From the NCBI RefSeq assembly GCF_014203365.1, contig NZ_JACHIS010000001.1:3844001-3908000 (forward strand): a stretch of DNA of 64,000 nucleotides, in the 5' to 3' direction. The stretch is from Actinoalloteichus hymeniacidonis. GTDB taxonomy: Bacteria; Actinomycetota; Actinomycetes; Mycobacteriales; Pseudonocardiaceae. The notes under the pieces were generated by a model, which was not told the DNA's origin, did no database searches, and saw only the letters and a program-made list of their open reading frames with translations. Within the stretch, counting starts at the first letter, position 1; each line of letters opens with the position of its first letter. Shown in pieces: positions 55,023 through 63,998 of the stretch. A program made the translations under genes and the position numbers.

Positions 55023-55931
55023 TCAGGACCCGCCAAGTCGGTACCAGCGACGCGCGTTGGCGGCCAGCACCTCGGTCCGCTCGTCCGCCGACAATCCGAC
55101 GCACAGTTCTCGAGCCAGGCTCAGCACCCGACCGTAATCCCCTGCCAGCTCGCAGACCGGCCAGTCACTGCCGAAGATCAACCGATCCGCGCCGAAAGCC
55201 GTCAGCAGCCGGTCGCCGTACGGCCGGATGTCCGCGACGGTCCACCGTGTCCAGGATGCCTCGGTGATCAGTCCGGACAACTTGACCATCACGTTCTCCG
55301 CCTCGGCCAGTTCACCCAACTCCGCCGACCATCGCTCGGCCGCCGACGGCGAGCCGCCGACGGGACCCGAACCCGGAGCCAACGGTCCACCCGTCCTGAT
55401 CGGCGGTTTGCCACCGTGGTCCAACACGAAGCGGAGATCCGGCAGTGCCCGCACCACATCCCGTGCCGAGGACAGCTGATCGGGCCGGATCAACAGGTCG
55501 TAGACCAGGCCCGCGTCGGCCACCGCTCGTAGCCCACGGCGGACGTCGGCCCGCGCCAGCCAATCCGGATCGGCCTCGCTCTCGACCTGGTGTCGGATTC
55601 CCACCAGCGCGACGCCACCGGGTCGGTCGCGCAGCGCGGCCAACTCCTCGGCCACCTCGTCCGAGGTCAGGTCCACCCAACCGACCACCCCCGCGATCAA
55701 TCCAGCGCTGTGCTGGGCCGTCGACAGGAACTCCTCGGTCTCGGAGCGCTCTCCGACGGTCTGCACCAGCACGGTCGCCTCCACCGGAGTACCTGCCAGG
55801 GCGGCGGCGAGTTCGGGCAATCCGTAGCGGCGGCGGATCGGGGTGAACTGCTCCCCCGACAGCCACGGGTAGCTCCGGTGCGCCGGGTCCCACAGGTGAT
55901 GGTGGGCGTCAACGACGCCGACGTCGGTCAT
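55023..55931 (-). CDS. Amidohydrolase-2 lactonase (L-fuconolactonase-like)
   Basis: This 302-residue TIM-barrel hydrolase has the metal-binding VVDAHHHLWDP (His10-12), LDHGGKPP and IFGSDWPV, as in COG3618 sugar lactonases. It would open the lactone made by the adjacent dehydrogenase. It lies 4 bp after the aldo/keto reductase stop, as the last gene of the leftward operon SDR, mutarotase, reductase, lactonase. A fucono- or rhamnonolactone is the likely substrate; the distinction is inferred from the GH29 gene nearby. Confidence 0.85.
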   Translation of the reverse strand: MTDVGVVDAHHHLWDPAHRSYPWLSGEQFTPIRRRYGLPELAAALAGTPVEATVLVQTVGERSETEEFLSTAQHSAGLIAGVVGWVDLTSDEVAEELAALRDRPGGVALVGIRHQVESEADPDWLARADVRRGLRAVADAGLVYDLLIRPDQLSSARDVVRALPDLRFVLDHGGKPPIRTGGPLAPGSGPVGGSPSAAERWSAELGELAEAENVMVKLSGLITEASWTRWTVADIRPYGDRLLTAFGADRLIFGSDWPVCELAGDYGRVLSLARELCVGLSADERTEVLAANARRWYRLGGS

Positions 55932-55935
55932 CGGA

Positions 55936-56943
55936 TCACTCCTCGGGGACGCAGACGTCGGCCCGCAACAGTCCCTCCGCCTTGAGCCGAGCCCAACAGT
56001 CGGCGGGCACCGGTCGGGCGGCCAGGGCGATGTCGTGGGCGATCTCCTGACTCGACCGGGCACCGACCAGGACTCCGGCCACCGCAGGATGGCCGAGGGG
56101 CAGTTGCAACGCGGCCTGCGGCAGCCGAGCCTCGTGGGCGTCGCAGATCTCGGCGATCCTTCGGGCGCGATCGATCAGCGCGGCCGGGGCACGGGCATAG
56201 TCGTAGGTGGCGTCGGGACCCGGTCGGTCCTGTGCGGACAGTCCCGAGTTGAACACGCCGCCCGCCAGCACCGAGGTGCCCCGGCGCAGACAGGCGGGAA
56301 GCAACCGGTCCAAAGCGCCCTGCTCCAGCACCGTGTAGCGGCCCGCGAGCAGCACCACGTCCAGTTCGCACTCCTCGACCAGTCTCGAGAGGGCGTCCGC
56401 GTCGTTCATCCCCGCCCCGATCGCCCCGATCACCCCAGCGGCGCGCAGCTCGCGCAACGCCGGGTAGGCCTCGCGGATCGACCAGTCCAGGTGGTCGTCG
56501 GGATCGTGCAGCAGGACGACGTCGATCCGGCCGAGCCCGAGCCGGTCGATCGAGTCGGTCAGGGCGGCCCGCACCCCGGCGGCGCTGAAGTCCCAGCGCC
56601 GACGGTGGGTTGCCGGGACATCGAAGCCCTCCTCGTCGCCGAGCACCGTGGTCCCCGGTGCGACGGGATCCAGGAGGCGCCCGACCTTGGTGGACAGCAC
56701 GTACTCGTCACGCGGACGATCGCGCAGCGCAGCGCCGAGCCTGCGCTCCGACAAGCCGAGGCCGTAGTGCGGCGCGGTGTCGAACAGCCGGATGCCGCCG
56801 TCCCATGCGGTGTCGACCGTGGCGGCGGCCTGTGTGTCGGGTAGGGCGGTGTAGAGGTTCCCGAGCGCCGCGCAACCCAGGCCCAGTGGCCCGACGCGCA
56901 CCTCGCTGCGGCCGAGAGCGACCAGGTCGGTCGGGGATCTCAT
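55936..56943 (-). CDS. Aldo/keto reductase-type sugar 1-dehydrogenase (L-fucose dehydrogenase-like)
   Basis: This 335-residue AKR has the catalytic tetrad Asp55 and Tyr60 (FDTAPHYG), Lys86 (STKVGR) and His146 (LLHDPDD). The family includes L-fucose/D-threo-aldose 1-dehydrogenases, which oxidise the anomeric carbon to a lactone with NAD(P). The ATG overlaps the mutarotase stop by 4 bp. It probably oxidises the sugar presented by the mutarotase and passes the lactone to the downstream lactonase. Confidence 0.85.
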   Translation of the reverse strand: MRSPTDLVALGRSEVRVGPLGLGCAALGNLYTALPDTQAAATVDTAWDGGIRLFDTAPHYGLGLSERRLGAALRDRPRDEYVLSTKVGRLLDPVAPGTTVLGDEEGFDVPATHRRRWDFSAAGVRAALTDSIDRLGLGRIDVVLLHDPDDHLDWSIREAYPALRELRAAGVIGAIGAGMNDADALSRLVEECELDVVLLAGRYTVLEQGALDRLLPACLRRGTSVLAGGVFNSGLSAQDRPGPDATYDYARAPAALIDRARRIAEICDAHEARLPQAALQLPLGHPAVAGVLVGARSSQEIAHDIALAARPVPADCWARLKAEGLLRADVCVPEE

Positions 56944-57251
56944 GGCAGCTGCCAGACCATCGGGATCCCGCTGTCGTCGCCGGAGTAGTCATCGGGCACG
57001 GCCAGCAGCGGGGCCAGCCGTCGTTGCCACTCGACGTTGGCAGGATCCTCCCGCAGGGCAGCCCGCATCGACTGGTAGTCCTCGCATTCGACGAGGTGGA
57101 ACAGCTCACGGCCGTCCCGCCAGATCCGCCAGGAGTGCACACCCGCCGCCCGCAGTGCCGCGTCGAGCTCGACCGGGATCACCCGGTGCACCTCGTCGTA
57201 GTCCTGTTCTCGGCCCGGCTCCAGCCGGGTGTGCAGTGCGATCGTCTCCAT
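56940..57251 (-). CDS. RhaM/YiiL-family sugar mutarotase
   Basis: This 103-residue protein is a dimeric alpha-beta barrel-type mutarotase that interconverts anomers of a 6-deoxy sugar. It has the RhaM pattern: LHTRLEPGREQDYDEVHRVIP with the catalytic His22, then HSWRIWRDGRELFHLVECED, and a C-terminal Pro/Trp-rich motif VWQLP. The ATG at 57251 has AGAAGGGA upstream; an earlier Met at 57287 would add 12 residues without similarity. Rhamnose and fucose mutarotases cannot be separated by eye. Confidence 0.87.
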   Translation of the reverse strand: METIALHTRLEPGREQDYDEVHRVIPVELDAALRAAGVHSWRIWRDGRELFHLVECEDYQSMRAALREDPANVEWQRRLAPLLAVPDDYSGDDSGIPMVWQLP

Positions 57252-57330
57252 CGGTGGATTCCCTTCTGGCAGGACACATCCGGGCACGGGCTGGCCCGGT
57301 CCGGCGGGCCGGCCTTTTGTCGGCGGATGG

Positions 57331-58137
57331 TCAGCGGGCGGGCGGTGGCAGTCGCAGTCCCTGCATCCCGCCGTCCACCGCCAGTGCGGTACCGGTGGTG
57401 GCGCCCGCGTCGGGGCCCGCCAGGTAGGCGATCGCGGTGGCGACCTCCTCTGCGGAGACCAGCCTGCCGATCGGCTGTCTGCGACGCAGCGCCTCCCGTT
57501 CGGCCTCGGGATCGGCGGCGGCGGACAGCAGCCGCTGCACCCACGGGGTGTCCACGGTGCCGGGGTTCACGCAGTTGACCCGGATCCCCTCGGCCGCGTG
57601 GTCTGCTGCCATGGCCAGGGTCAGCGACAACACGGCGCCCTTGCTGGCGCTGTAGAGCGCCCGGCGGGGTAACCCGGCGGTGGCGGCGATCGAACAGGTG
57701 TTGACCACGGCGGCCGCCGTCGAACGACGCAGCCAGGGCAGCGCCGCCCTGGTGACCCGCACGATGCCCAGCAGGTTGACGTCCAGGACGGCCCGCCACT
57801 GGTCGAGTTCGTTGTCCTCGACGGTGCCCTGCGCACCGATACCCGCGTTATTGATCAGGATGTCGATCCCGCCGAGCTCCTCGGCGGCGGCCGCCACGGC
57901 GGTGGCCACCTCGCCGTCGTCGGACACATCGCAGCGCACGCCCAGCAGCGGCGGCGTCACACTCGCCGGGTTCACGTCGAGGCAGGCGACCCGGGCGCCC
58001 CTGGCGGCCAGGGTCTGCGCGGTGGCCGACCCGATGCCGGAGGCACCGCCGGTCACCACCGCCCGCAGCCCGGTCAGGGCGCCCGGGGCGGCCACGGTGT
58101 CCGAGGGGAGGTCGGCAGGGGAGGAAGACGAGGTCAC
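57331..58137 (-). CDS. Short-chain dehydrogenase/reductase (2-keto-3-deoxy-L-fuconate dehydrogenase-like)
   Basis: This 268-residue SDR has TGGASGIG (29-36), NNAG (96-99), catalytic Ser149, Tyr162 and Lys166 (YSASK) and NPGTVDTPWVQRL, a sequence typical of 2-keto-3-deoxy-fuconate/rhamnonate dehydrogenases. It would oxidise the 4-OH of the keto-deoxy acid, the step after the dehydratase. The GTG start follows GGTAGGAG. It is the first gene of the operon. The dehydratase (enolase superfamily) that should precede its step is not in this window. Confidence 0.84.
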   Translation of the reverse strand: MTSSSSPADLPSDTVAAPGALTGLRAVVTGGASGIGSATAQTLAARGARVACLDVNPASVTPPLLGVRCDVSDDGEVATAVAAAAEELGGIDILINNAGIGAQGTVEDNELDQWRAVLDVNLLGIVRVTRAALPWLRRSTAAAVVNTCSIAATAGLPRRALYSASKGAVLSLTLAMAADHAAEGIRVNCVNPGTVDTPWVQRLLSAAADPEAEREALRRRQPIGRLVSAEEVATAIAYLAGPDAGATTGTALAVDGGMQGLRLPPPAR

Positions 58138-58370
58138 AAGCTCCTACCTTTCGTCCGCCGCAGCGGCTGCGCGAGAGGATGTGCTCGGTGGGGAAGCTGG
58201 ATGGCAGCACGGCGATCCGGTGCGGTGCTCATCGGAATACCGGTTCGCCGAGCCGCTCCGGTTGCGGCCCGCACCCCGCAGGCTAGTCCTCGAACAGGTC
58301 ACGGTGAAGTGTGTGCGCAGATCGCCCGCGCTGAAGAGATCCGATGTCTCGGGCCGGACCGAAGCCGGCA

Positions 58371-58415
58371 ATCCAGGGGCGCCCGTCCCGATCGACGACA
58401 CGGGCGCCCCTGGAT
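58371..58415 (-). terminator. Terminator of the PL11 gene
   Basis: A perfect 16-bp inverted repeat (ATCCAGGGGCGCCCGT / ACGGGCGCCCCTGGAT) with a 13-nt loop begins 9 bp after the stop of the leftward PL11 gene. It separates PL11 from the SDR operon. Confidence 0.85.
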
Positions 58416-58424
58416 GAGACCGGA

Positions 58425-60368
58425 TCACCGGCTCGGTGCGGACTCCGCGCCGAAGTAGAACCCGGGCTGGGTGGACTGCATGTATCCGGAGGACTCGCTG
58501 GCCAGACTGGACCGGTAGTCCTTGTCCTGCAGGAAGGTCGGGAACCGGTGTTCGGTCGGAATCGTGGTGGTGTAGATCCGGACCTCACTGGCGTCGTGCA
58601 CGTAGAAGACCTCCTCACGCCAGTCGCCGATCACATCGCCGTAGCCCAGGACCGAGTACCGCTCGGTGCCGCTGGCCGGGTCCGCCTCGGCGGTCACCAG
58701 GTTCACCAGTTCCTCGTTCTCGTAGTCCCACTTGTCGATGTAGACCCCGTCCAGGGACTCCCGCAGCAGGTCGCCGTCCCACCAGATGCCGTAGTTGACG
58801 CTGTACGGCCGGGTGCCGACGACCTCGCCGGTGGCGTCGTACAACTTGTCGGTCGGCGGCGCGATCTCGGTGGCGCCCGTGGGATCCGGCCGCCCCGACC
58901 ACACCTCCAGGCCCGGGCGGGTGGGGTCGATGTCGGCGGCCGAGCCGCGACCGACGTCGGCCCACTTCTCGCCCTCGATACCCCAGATCAGTTCGCCGGT
59001 CGCCGCGTCCCTGAGGTGGATGGGGTGCTCGTAGTGACCTTCGACCTCCTGAACGTAGAAGATCTCCAGCCCGGGACGTGTCGGGTCGATGTCGGTCATG
59101 TGCAGCCGGTCGCCGTGGCCCTCGCCGGTGATCCACAGGGTGGTGCCGTCATCGTCGATGGCGACGCTGCCGTTGATCAGCTCGTCGCGGCCGTCGCCGT
59201 CCACGTCGCCGGTGCGGATGTTGTGATAACCCATCCCCTTGGTGTATTTGCCCTGTTCGTCCCTCGGCCGCAGCCAGCTCCACAGCTTCACGGGTTCGTC
59301 GCCGTGGAAATCCCAGGCCTCGGCCTTCATCTGCGCGTAGATGCCGCGCATGACGATCAGGCTCGGCTTCTCGCCGTCGAGGTAGGCCACCGCGAGCTGC
59401 TGGCGTTCGGAGCGGTTGCCCTTCTCGTCGCCCCACTCCCCCGGTTCGCCTCGGGAGATCCAATCCTCCCGGTGCAGGGTCTGCCCGGTCGCGCCCTCGA
59501 GGATCTCGACGTACTCGGGCCCCTCGTAGACCCGCCAGTTCGCCGATCCCCGATAGTCGGTGCGCCCGTCGCCGTTGAGGTCCTCGTCGACCTCGCTCGA
59601 CTTGTAGGCGACCTCGGCCTTGCCGTCGCCGTTGAGATCGGCCACGACATAGGGGGTGTACCAGATGCCCGTCCGGAGATTCACGCCCAGATCGCGCCGC
59701 CAGAGGAACTCGCCCTCGTTGGTGTAGCCCTCGAGCTTGTAGGTGTCGGTCGGTTCCTCGCCCTTGGACGGGTCGATGTTCTGGTTGCCCCGCTTGATGA
59801 CGAAGTCGAGATCGCCGTCGCCGTCCAGGTCGCCGGTGGCGATGTGCCGCGCGGTCTGGTCGATGTCGTCGGCGAGATCGAAGGCGAGATAGCCCTGCTC
59901 GGCGCTGTCGGCACCGAGGGTGTACGCGGTGCCCCGACGGTCCGGTGCACCGTTGCCCACGGCCTGGACCGTGTAGGTGTTCTCCTTGGTCAGGTCGGCC
60001 GTGGTGTCGACGAGATTGGTGCTCTCGCGCAGCGGCGACCTGGTCAGTTTGGTCTTACGGCCATCGGTCTCCCGGAATACATGGAAGCCGACCTGGTCGT
60101 GGTCGGCCTCCAACAGCCGCCAGCCGACGTAGACCCGACCCTCGCCCTGGTTCAACGCGACGACGCCCCGGTCGAGGTTGGGCTCGACACCGTAGGACTG
60201 TCGTTCGACGGGCACCCAGTCGGAGCCGCGCTGCGACGGCTGATCCTGCGCAGGCCGGTGCTGCGCGGTCGCGGCCGTCGGGGCCCCGAGCGTCGCGGCG
60301 ATCAGTGCGGCCGCCACTCCGGCTGCGGACACCGCAGACCGGCGGGCTCGCCTGCCTCGTCTCTCCAC
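58425..60368 (-). CDS. Secreted rhamnogalacturonan lyase (PL11 family)
   Basis: This 647-residue secreted lyase cleaves the rhamnogalacturonan-I backbone by beta-elimination. The N-terminal signal (about 1-36) has a basic head and a hydrophobic Ala-rich core. The mature part follows the PL11 layout: VEPNLDRGVVALNQGEGRVYVGWRLL, then an eight-bladed propeller with repeated DLDGDGDLDF and DLNGDGKAEV calcium-binding loops, and YNxxWDGD-type sequence IWWDGDLLRESL. The GTG start at 60368 is the last base before the divergent promoter. It acts outside the cell, supplying oligosaccharides for uptake. Confidence 0.93.
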   Translation of the reverse strand: MERRGRRARRSAVSAAGVAAALIAATLGAPTAATAQHRPAQDQPSQRGSDWVPVERQSYGVEPNLDRGVVALNQGEGRVYVGWRLLEADHDQVGFHVFRETDGRKTKLTRSPLRESTNLVDTTADLTKENTYTVQAVGNGAPDRRGTAYTLGADSAEQGYLAFDLADDIDQTARHIATGDLDGDGDLDFVIKRGNQNIDPSKGEEPTDTYKLEGYTNEGEFLWRRDLGVNLRTGIWYTPYVVADLNGDGKAEVAYKSSEVDEDLNGDGRTDYRGSANWRVYEGPEYVEILEGATGQTLHREDWISRGEPGEWGDEKGNRSERQQLAVAYLDGEKPSLIVMRGIYAQMKAEAWDFHGDEPVKLWSWLRPRDEQGKYTKGMGYHNIRTGDVDGDGRDELINGSVAIDDDGTTLWITGEGHGDRLHMTDIDPTRPGLEIFYVQEVEGHYEHPIHLRDAATGELIWGIEGEKWADVGRGSAADIDPTRPGLEVWSGRPDPTGATEIAPPTDKLYDATGEVVGTRPYSVNYGIWWDGDLLRESLDGVYIDKWDYENEELVNLVTAEADPASGTERYSVLGYGDVIGDWREEVFYVHDASEVRIYTTTIPTEHRFPTFLQDKDYRSSLASESSGYMQSTQPGFYFGAESAPSR

Positions 60369-60647
60369 ACCGTCTCCTCACCATCACGCCTGCTCCTCGT
60401 CGAGCAGGGCAACACATAGGACGTATCTTCGAACTCTTCCGCATGAAAAGTCCATGTAGCCCCCTTCGCCCTGGCCGATTACGGCAATTAATCCGATGTA
60501 TTGGCGGCCATACACATCGACCCGAAAGCCTTGAGACAGAACACGTCCGACGTGGGCGGTGCACCCCGAGGGGTGGCGCCGGTGTCGACCCGGGCGCGGG
60601 CTGTCGTACGCTCCTGCGCACCACGACTGCACGGCGGAGGACGACAG
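60369..60647. promoter_or_regulatory. Divergent promoter of PL11 and the FadR-type regulator
   Basis: This 279-bp region holds an AT-richer patch (about 60465-60515, with GGCAATTAATCC) flanked by TGGCCG (60472-60477) and CGGCCA (60505-60510). It is a likely site for the regulator encoded to the right, but no FadR consensus is evident. Confidence 0.5.
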
Positions 60648-61340
60648 GTGTCGCTGACCGACACGGCCATCACGAAGATCCGCGGCATGATCGTCGCTGG
60701 GGAGCTGCGACCGGGCGACCGGTTGCCGCGTGAGGCTGATCTGGCCGATCGGCTGGGGTTGTCCCGGAATTCGCTCCGCGAAGCGGTGCGCGCGCTCTCC
60801 CTCATCCGGGTGCTGGACGTCCGACAGGGCGACGGCACCTACGTCACCAGCCTGGAGCCCTCGGTGTTGTTGGAGGCGATGGGCTTCATCGTCGACCTGC
60901 ACCGCGACGACAGCCTGCTCCAGTTCTTCGAGGTGCGCCGCATCCTGGAACCCGCCGCCGCGTCGCTGGCCGCGCAGTCCGCGGACGACGCACAGGTAGC
61001 GGATCTCGCCGCACTGCTCGACGATCTCGGCGCCGATCCCTCGGTCGACCAACTCCTCGCCAACGACCTGGAGTTCCATCGCCGGGTCGCCTCGGTCAGC
61101 GGGAACGAGGTGTTGGTGTCGTTGATCGAGACGGTGTCCAGTCGCACCCAGCGGGCCAGGATCTGGCGAGGGCTCACCGAGAACGGCGCGGTGCAGCGCA
61201 CGATCGCCGAGCACCGCGCCATCCTCGACGCCATCCGCTCGCGGCGGCCGGACCTGGCGGCCGCCGCGATGACCATGCACGTGGCAGGCGTGGAGCAGTG
61301 GCTACGCGCGCAGGCTCAACTCGATGACGGGAACGGCTGA
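60648..61340 (+). CDS. FadR-subfamily GntR regulator
   Basis: This 230-residue regulator has an N-terminal winged helix (LPREADLADRLGLSRNSLREAVRALS) and a C-terminal FCD domain of about 130 residues with metal-ligand histidines (EFHRRVA, EHRAILDAI, MHVAGVEQWL). The GTG at 60648 follows CGGAGG by 7 nt. In many actinobacteria such regulators control hexuronate or deoxy-sugar genes. Its position between PL11 and GH29 suggests that it governs this locus. Its last 39 bp overlap the GH29 gene on the other strand. Confidence 0.9.
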   Translation: MSLTDTAITKIRGMIVAGELRPGDRLPREADLADRLGLSRNSLREAVRALSLIRVLDVRQGDGTYVTSLEPSVLLEAMGFIVDLHRDDSLLQFFEVRRILEPAAASLAAQSADDAQVADLAALLDDLGADPSVDQLLANDLEFHRRVASVSGNEVLVSLIETVSSRTQRARIWRGLTENGAVQRTIAEHRAILDAIRSRRPDLAAAAMTMHVAGVEQWLRAQAQLDDGNG

Positions 61341-62579
61341 CTCCGGCTGTCGTGCGGGCAGGGTGAGGACCACCGAGCCCTCCGGCCCCAGTGCGACCCG
61401 ATGTGGCACATCGGCAACCCAGTCCCGCACCTCGACGAAGGGCACCTCCGCGCCGTCGTGCAGGAACGAGGCATAGCGCAACCTGCCCGCAAGTCCTTCC
61501 AGGACCAGGTGCCCGGCCGGCCAGGAGAACAGGTGGACGAACACCCGATCTCCCGACTGGGTGATGCGGCAGTCGGCGGGCGCCTGCACCTCGGTGCTCG
61601 CGCCCGCGCCATGGATCGACTCGCCGTGCAGGCGCATCCACTCACCGACCTCGGCCAGCAACCGCCTGGCCCTCGGCTCGAACTCGCCTCGGCCGGTGGG
61701 GCCGACGTTGAGCAGCAGATTGCCGTTCTTGGCGACGCCGTCGATCAGCAATCGGAGGATCTGCCCGGCGTCGAGCCACTGTTGGAACGACGGGGCGTAA
61801 CCCCAGGAGCCGTTCAGCGTCCGGCACGATTCCCACGGCACGGCCCGCTCTCCCGCAGGCGGCTGGGCGTGCGGCGCCATCTCCTCCGGGGTGACGAAGT
61901 CGGCGCTGCCCGGCAGGTCGAGACGGTCGTTGATCAGCACATTCGGGTCGAGCTCTCGGATCCGCCGCACCAGCCGATCCGACTGCCAGTCCGCGCGCCC
62001 CTTGCCCGGCGCGTCCTTCTCCGGTGGGAACTCGGGGAAGGAGAAGTCGAACCACAGCACGTCGGGGTGATGGGCGGTGACGAGCTCCTCGACCTGGCCG
62101 TGCAGGTATTCGACGTAGGAGGGCAGGTCACCGCCGGGCTCGACACCGCTTCGCCAGGCCGGGTGCATCCAGTCCAGCGGATAGTCGGGGTGATGCCAGT
62201 CGATCAGGGAGTGATAGAAGCCGACGCGCAGCCCCTCGGCACGGAAGGCGGTGACGAACTCGGCGAGCAGGTCCCGGCCTGCGGGGGTGTTCGTCGCCTT
62301 GTAGTCGGTCAACGCCGAGTCCCACAGGCAGAAACCCTCGTGGTGCTTGCTGGTCAGAATGGCGTAGCGCATCCCGGCGGCCTTGGCATCGGCGGCCCAC
62401 TGTGCGGGGTCGTAGCGGTCGGCGCGGAACTGCTCGAGGTAGCGGTCGTAGTGCTCGTCCCCGAGACGCTCCCGGAGCTTGACCCACTCATGTCGAGCGG
62501 CCAGCGAGTAGAGACCCCAGTGCACGAACAACCCGAAGCGTGCCTCGGTGAACCATTCGGTGTCGGCTGCGGACGTCAT
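61302..62579 (-). CDS. GH29 alpha-L-fucosidase
   Basis: This 425-residue GH29 enzyme has the family start FTEARFGLFVHWGLYSL, TSKHHEGFCLWDS, and the candidate nucleophile Asp178 in VLWFDF. The C-terminal part contains a beta-sandwich. There is no signal peptide, so it should act on imported fucosylated oligosaccharides in the cytoplasm. The ATG at 62579 follows AAGGAGATG. It ends 39 bp inside the antisense end of the regulator gene. L-Fucose released here would feed the mutarotase-dehydrogenase operon nearby. Confidence 0.92.
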   Translation of the reverse strand: MTSAADTEWFTEARFGLFVHWGLYSLAARHEWVKLRERLGDEHYDRYLEQFRADRYDPAQWAADAKAAGMRYAILTSKHHEGFCLWDSALTDYKATNTPAGRDLLAEFVTAFRAEGLRVGFYHSLIDWHHPDYPLDWMHPAWRSGVEPGGDLPSYVEYLHGQVEELVTAHHPDVLWFDFSFPEFPPEKDAPGKGRADWQSDRLVRRIRELDPNVLINDRLDLPGSADFVTPEEMAPHAQPPAGERAVPWESCRTLNGSWGYAPSFQQWLDAGQILRLLIDGVAKNGNLLLNVGPTGRGEFEPRARRLLAEVGEWMRLHGESIHGAGASTEVQAPADCRITQSGDRVFVHLFSWPAGHLVLEGLAGRLRYASFLHDGAEVPFVEVRDWVADVPHRVALGPEGSVVLTLPARQPESAVPVIELSLRA

Positions 62580-62650
62580 TCGTTCATCTCCTTCGGATGG
62601 ATCGTCTCGCCGGTGGGTGTCTCGACGCCGCCACCGGACCCGGGAGACGC

Positions 62651-62693
62651 CACGAGGGCGCCGCCCCGGTCTCCCGGTGGCGGCACCCTCGTG
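62651..62693 (-). terminator. Terminator after the sugar-binding lipoprotein gene
   Basis: Two 15-nt arms (CACGAGGGCGCCGCC / GGCGGCACCCTCGTG, one mismatch) enclose a 13-nt loop, starting 43 bp downstream of the stop at 62736. It may instead attenuate read-through into the fucosidase gene. Confidence 0.7.
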
Positions 62694-62735
62694 CGCGATG
62701 CGGTGGTGGCCCGGGAGAATCACGCGGGCCGGGGG

Positions 62736-63998
62736 TCAGGAGAGCTGTTGTTGCGCTCCCGCGATGAACTCCTCCGCGGCTTCCTCGACGGACAGCCGAC
62801 CGAAGGCGACCTCGTCGTTGATGCGCTGGAAGTCCCGCTTGATGGCGCCCTCGCCGGGCGGCGGCGGTGCGGGTGCGGCGACCAGCTGGTCGGCGATGCC
62901 CTCCTCGAACTCGTAGGCGGCCAGTTCGGCGCCTTCGAGCGAACCGCTGATGGACTCCCGCACCTCGTCGTTGGCGGGCATCCCTCGGGTGGTGCCCAGG
63001 ATCTCGCCCGCCTCCGGGTCGTTGATCATGAAGTCGATGAACAACGCGGCCTCGGCGGGATGCTCGGATCCGGAGAAGACCGATGCCAACATGCTCGGCT
63101 TGGCGTACTGCCCGAGCTGGTCGCCGTCGCTGGGGAACGGCGCGAGGCCGATCTGCTCGCCGAGGGTCTGGGTGTAGGAGACGAGTCCGCTGTCGTACCC
63201 GAACTCCGATGCCGCCCGATTCTTGCCCATCGGGCTGGTCGCGATGGAACCGTCGGCACCGGTGCCGATCTCGGCGGGTGTCGCCGCCCCGGACTCACGG
63301 AAGCTGTCGGCGAGGTCCCAGTACTCGGCGACCTCCTCGGCGCCGTACCCGAGCTGGCCGTCGGCGGTGTAGAGCTCGCCGCCCTGCTGGGCGAGCCAGA
63401 CCTCGAACCAGTCGATGGCCATGCCGAAGTCCGCCGTACCGAACATCTGACCCTCGTCCAATGCGCTGACGGCCTCGGTGGCCGCCGCGAAGTCATCCCA
63501 GGTCCAGCCGTCCTCCGGGGAGACGCCGGCCTCCTCGAAGAGCTCGGTGTCGTAGAAGAGGATCTGGGTGTTCTGGCTCATCGGCACGCCGAGCAGCTGG
63601 TCGCCGAGCCTGCCGGAGGACAGTAGTTCCTCGGCGATGCCGTCGGTGCCGAGCTCGGCGGCGATCTCCGGCGAGGAGAGATCCGCCAGGGCGCCCCGGT
63701 CGCCGTACTCGCGGAGGTAGCGGTAGTCCATCTGAATGACGTCGGGAGCGTTCCGACCGGCGGTCTCGGTGGCGAGCTTCTGGAAATAGGACTCGAACGA
63801 CGCGATGGACGCCTCGACCGTGATGTTCGGATTGCGCTCCTCGAACAAGGCGATGGCCTCGTTGGTGGCCTCGGCGCGGTCGTCGTTACCCCAGTACCCG
63901 AAACGCAACGTGACCTGATCGTCCTCGCCCGCAGACGAGCTACAGCCGGCGGCCAACACGGCGACGGCGCCGACGATCCCCACCAGAGAACGTCTCAA
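62736..63998 (-). CDS. ABC sugar transporter substrate-binding lipoprotein
   Basis: This 420-residue extracellular binding protein of the CUT1 type has a signal with lipobox LAAGC (Cys19), then RFGYWGNDDRAEATNEAIALF and the pattern FESYFQKLATETAGRNAPDVIQMDYRYL. It captures a sugar or oligosaccharide and delivers it to a two-permease ABC importer. The TTG at 63998 is the first start seen, 3 bp inside the window; an earlier start outside is possible. The permeases should lie on one side, probably beyond the right edge. Its neighbours suggest fucosylated or rhamnogalacturonan-derived ligands. Confidence 0.9.
   Translation of the reverse strand: MRRSLVGIVGAVAVLAAGCSSSAGEDDQVTLRFGYWGNDDRAEATNEAIALFEERNPNITVEASIASFESYFQKLATETAGRNAPDVIQMDYRYLREYGDRGALADLSSPEIAAELGTDGIAEELLSSGRLGDQLLGVPMSQNTQILFYDTELFEEAGVSPEDGWTWDDFAAATEAVSALDEGQMFGTADFGMAIDWFEVWLAQQGGELYTADGQLGYGAEEVAEYWDLADSFRESGAATPAEIGTGADGSIATSPMGKNRAASEFGYDSGLVSYTQTLGEQIGLAPFPSDGDQLGQYAKPSMLASVFSGSEHPAEAALFIDFMINDPEAGEILGTTRGMPANDEVRESISGSLEGAELAAYEFEEGIADQLVAAPAPPPPGEGAIKRDFQRINDEVAFGRLSVEEAAEEFIAGAQQQLS

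Noticed and set aside
58344-60419. 691-codon plus-strand frame opposite the PL11 gene
   Set aside because: Antisense to a protein with clear PL11 features; composition Val/Asp/Leu-rich without domain.
61401-63626. 741-codon plus-strand frame opposite the fucosidase and binding-protein genes
   Set aside because: It spans two well-supported minus-strand genes and their intergenic terminator.
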